From Paradesulfitobacterium ferrireducens (GTDB taxonomy: Bacteria > Bacillota > Desulfitobacteriia > Desulfitobacteriales > Desulfitobacteriaceae): a stretch of 64,000 nucleotides of DNA. The translations under genes and the position numbers were made by a program. Location of the stretch: assembly GCF_017310645.1 (NCBI RefSeq), contig NZ_JAFLRH010000041.1:1-64000 (forward strand), in the 5' to 3' direction. The notes below the pieces were generated by a model. That model saw only the letters and a list, made by a program, of their open reading frames with translations. It was not told the DNA's origin and did no database searches. Each line of letters starts with the position of its first letter. Within the stretch, counting starts at the first letter, position 1. Below are positions 62,210 through 64,000 of this stretch, in pieces.

Positions 62210-62920
62210 TTATTCTTCCCATAACCTATCCAATGCTGCACGGGGATTAGCCGCCCGGGTGACCGGCCTTCCCACCACCAGATAGGAACTTCCGGCAGCG
62301 ATGGCTGCCCTGGGCGTCACAATCCGGGCCTGGTCATCCGTTGTGCTCCAGGCCGGGCGGATACCGGGTGTGACTAAGAGGAAATCTTGTCCGCACTCCT
62401 GTCTCAGCACCGGCGCTTCTTGAGCTGAGGCTACCACTCCGTCCAACCCTGCCCGTTTGGCCAGTAAGGCCAGGCGCACGACATGATCCTCGAGCTCCCC
62501 CCCGACTCCCAGGTCCTGCGCCAATTCATTCGCCGTCATGCTGGTGAGCACCGTCACTCCAATCAGTTGGGGCACAAAGCCGGTCTTAACTCCGGCCTCG
62601 CGGGCATTTTCCGCTGCGCGGGCCATCATCTCATACCCCCCGCTGCAGTGCACATTGAGCATGTCCACCCCTGTTCCGGCTAAGGCCTTCACCGTGCGGG
62701 CCACCGTATTGGGGATATCGTGGAGTTTTAGGTCCAAAAAGATCTTAAGACCCAGATCTTTCAAATCCTGAATGATGCCCAGACCGGCACAGGCGTAGAG
62801 TTCAAGTCCGACCTTAACCCAGCAGCCGCTCCCGCTAAGCTCCCGGGCCAAGGACAAAGCCTGTTCCCGGCCTTCAACATCCAAAGCTACGATCACTTTA
62901 CGATTCAGTTCCTCAGCCAC
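62210..62920 (-). CDS. pyrF: orotidine-5'-phosphate decarboxylase
   Basis: About 236 residues. Active-site pattern ALDVEGREQAL, then LKIFLDLKLHDIPNTVARTV with the catalytic DxKxxD array, and TPGIRPAWSTTDDQARIVTP. Makes UMP from OMP. The GTG at 62920 has AAGGGG 8 bases upstream and is preferred; a TTG at 62938 would give six more residues. It nearly abuts pyrD. Confidence 0.95.
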   Translation of the reverse strand: MAEELNRKVIVALDVEGREQALSLARELSGSGCWVKVGLELYACAGLGIIQDLKDLGLKIFLDLKLHDIPNTVARTVKALAGTGVDMLNVHCSGGYEMMARAAENAREAGVKTGFVPQLIGVTVLTSMTANELAQDLGVGGELEDHVVRLALLAKRAGLDGVVASAQEAPVLRQECGQDFLLVTPGIRPAWSTTDDQARIVTPRAAIAAGSSYLVVGRPVTRAANPRAALDRLWEE

Positions 62921-62940
62921 CGAGTTTTCCCCTTTCAACC

Positions 62941-63861
62941 CTAATCCCTTCGATGCGCCAGCTCCACCAGTTCGCTGACCGCTTTGAATCCATGGCGTTC
63001 GCAGTAATCCCTGATCCCGTCCACGATCTCCAAGGGAGCCTGCGGATTAACAAAATTTCCGGTGCCGATGCTGACTGCGCTGGCTCCAGCCAGGATAAAC
63101 TCGAGCGCATCCTGCCAGGTGCTTATGCCGCCCATCCCGATGATGGGCAGGTTTACAGCCTCTGCCACCTGCCAGACCATGCGCACGGCCACCGGGCGCA
63201 CGGCCGGGCCGGACAGCCCGCCAAACGTATTGGCTAATACCGGACGTCTCTTTTCGATGTCAATGCTCATGCCGAGCAGGGTATTGATCAGGGATACCAC
63301 ATCCGCTCCCCCGGCGGCTACAGCCCTGGCCATCTCGCCGATGTTCGTAACATTGGGAGAAAGCTTGGCAATGACCGGGAGATCGGTTTCCTTTTTTACC
63401 GCCGCCAGGACTTCTTCCGCGCTTTTGGGGTCAGTCCCGAAATACATCCCCCCATGCCGGACATTCGGGCAGGAGATATTGACTTCCAAAGCGGCCAGCC
63501 CTGAGTCAGAACGCAGGGCCTGGGCCATTTCCGCATACTCTTCCAGAGCAAAGCCGGAGATATTGGCAATGACTGCCGTAGGCAGCCGGCGCAGGCGCGG
63601 CAAGTACGACTCAATAAATTCATCAAGGCCGGGGTTCTCTAACCCTACCGCATTTAAAAGTCCTGCCGGAGTCTCGGCCAGGCGCGGCACCGGATTGCCC
63701 AAGCGCGGCTGAAGGGTAATGCCTTTGACCGTAATCCCACCCAAAGCTTCCACGGGGCAATAAGGGGCATATTCCTCGCCGAAGCCGTAAGTGCCGGAAG
63801 CCGTCAGAACAGGGTTGCGCAAACTTATGCCTGCCAGAGTTACCTGAAGATCAATCCCCAT
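62941..63861 (-). CDS. pyrD: dihydroorotate dehydrogenase B, catalytic subunit
   Basis: 306 residues from ATG at 63861 (AGGAGG, 9-base spacing); the longer frame to 63897 lies inside pyrK. Motifs: NPVLTASGTYGFGEEY, catalytic Cys region EVNISCPNVRHGG, and IIGMGGISTWQDALEFILAG for FMN phosphate. The class 1B enzyme passes electrons to PyrK and on to NAD+. Its start overlaps the pyrK end by 11 bases. Confidence 0.95.
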   Translation of the reverse strand: MGIDLQVTLAGISLRNPVLTASGTYGFGEEYAPYCPVEALGGITVKGITLQPRLGNPVPRLAETPAGLLNAVGLENPGLDEFIESYLPRLRRLPTAVIANISGFALEEYAEMAQALRSDSGLAALEVNISCPNVRHGGMYFGTDPKSAEEVLAAVKKETDLPVIAKLSPNVTNIGEMARAVAAGGADVVSLINTLLGMSIDIEKRRPVLANTFGGLSGPAVRPVAVRMVWQVAEAVNLPIIGMGGISTWQDALEFILAGASAVSIGTGNFVNPQAPLEIVDGIRDYCERHGFKAVSELVELAHRRD

Positions 63862-64000
63862 CCCACACGACCTCCTCTCCCCGGAAAACCGGGCCATCCT
63901 TGCATACTTTGGCCCGGCGCACCGAGCCTTCCTGATCGCGGACCGTAGTCACACAGCCTAAGCAGGCTCCAACCGCACAGCCCATCCGTTCTTCTAAAGA
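63851..64000 (-). CDS. pyrK: dihydroorotate dehydrogenase B electron-transfer subunit (partial)
   Basis: Only the last 49 codons are in the window. They read SLEERMGCAVGACLGCVTTV and, further on, KVCKDGPVFRGEEVVWDGD, the C-terminal [2Fe-2S] cluster motif of PyrK with its four cysteines (GC, CLGC, VC). Hands electrons from the FMN of PyrD to FAD and NAD+. Runs off the right edge. Confidence 0.93.
   Translation of the reverse strand, partial: SLEERMGCAVGACLGCVTTVRDQEGSVRRAKVCKDGPVFRGEEVVWDGD

Overview
The window looks like a chromosomal segment of an anaerobic, endospore-lineage Firmicute of the Desulfitobacterium/Desulfosporosinus type (Peptococcaceae in the broad sense). The reasons are a single-chain pyruvate:ferredoxin oxidoreductase, the LL-diaminopimelate aminotransferase lysine route, RemA (DUF370), a PyrR-type attenuator, strong GGAGG ribosome sites with frequent GTG/TTG starts, and several molybdenum hydroxylase genes. 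The genus is an inference. No rRNA, tRNA or CRISPR array was seen.

Layout. (1) 1-2.7 kb: a TerC-family membrane protein behind a yybP-ykoY (Mn2+) riboswitch, then a uracil permease behind a PyrR attenuator. (2) 2.8-11.3 kb, minus strand: a housekeeping cluster (yicC-remA-gmk-rpoZ-coaBC-metK, then a phenylacetate-CoA ligase and an ACT protein) and the dapF-dapL pair. (3) 11.5-16.3 kb: a Ca2+-type P-ATPase, and RqcH on the opposite strand. (4) 16.3-21.0 kb: a deletion-scarred GntR/molybdenum-hydroxylase remnant next to an intact three-subunit molybdenum hydroxylase operon. (5) 21.2-31.7 kb: small accessory units (SRPBCC-ArsR pair, decayed toxin-antitoxin module, coiled-coil/YccF pair, Phd-Uma2 fusion, ABC-F fragment), then nifJ, a ferritin-like protein, a thioesterase, YjbQ, a broken exonuclease and a diguanylate cyclase. 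(6) 32.2-38.7 kb: a complete sigma-54-controlled 3-hydroxybutyrate module (PAS-AAA-Fis activator, upstream dyads, -24/-12 promoter, dehydrogenase, acetoacetyl-CoA synthetase, GntP permease). (7) 39.2-53.8 kb: an AT-richer accessory island. (8) 53.8-61.4 kb: a fosmidomycin-resistance-type MFS pump, OsmC, cysteine synthase with a sulfonate-type ABC transporter, and a nucleotide pyrophosphatase-like protein. (9) 61.5-64 kb: pyrK(partial)-pyrD-pyrF-pyrE.

The most interesting locus is 41.6-52.9 kb, a tightly packed minus-strand defence-type operon: XRE regulator, DUF499 AAA ATPase, DUF3780 protein, DUF1156 DNA methyltransferase with zinc ribbons, PLD-SNF2 helicase, and last a SIR2-domain protein with intact catalytic Asn and His. 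The ATPase-methylase-helicase core belongs to families known from defence islands. The SIR2 gene at the 3' end suggests an NAD-depleting effector arm added to a modification/helicase core. The island is edged by gene debris: an HNH nuclease N-terminus, two YjbQ 3'-end fragments and a frameshifted Phd/YefM antitoxin.

A second theme is the number of gene remnants (about a dozen) and regulatory dyads: three copies of a foldback intergenic repeat, a 32-bp operator palindrome before the Phd-Uma2 gene, a dyad-rich promoter before SRPBCC-ArsR, and a near-identical 29-bp dyad element found both upstream of the sigma-54 activator and at the edge of the island. Pyrimidine metabolism appears at both ends: uracil uptake (attenuated by PyrR) at the left and de novo synthesis at the right.
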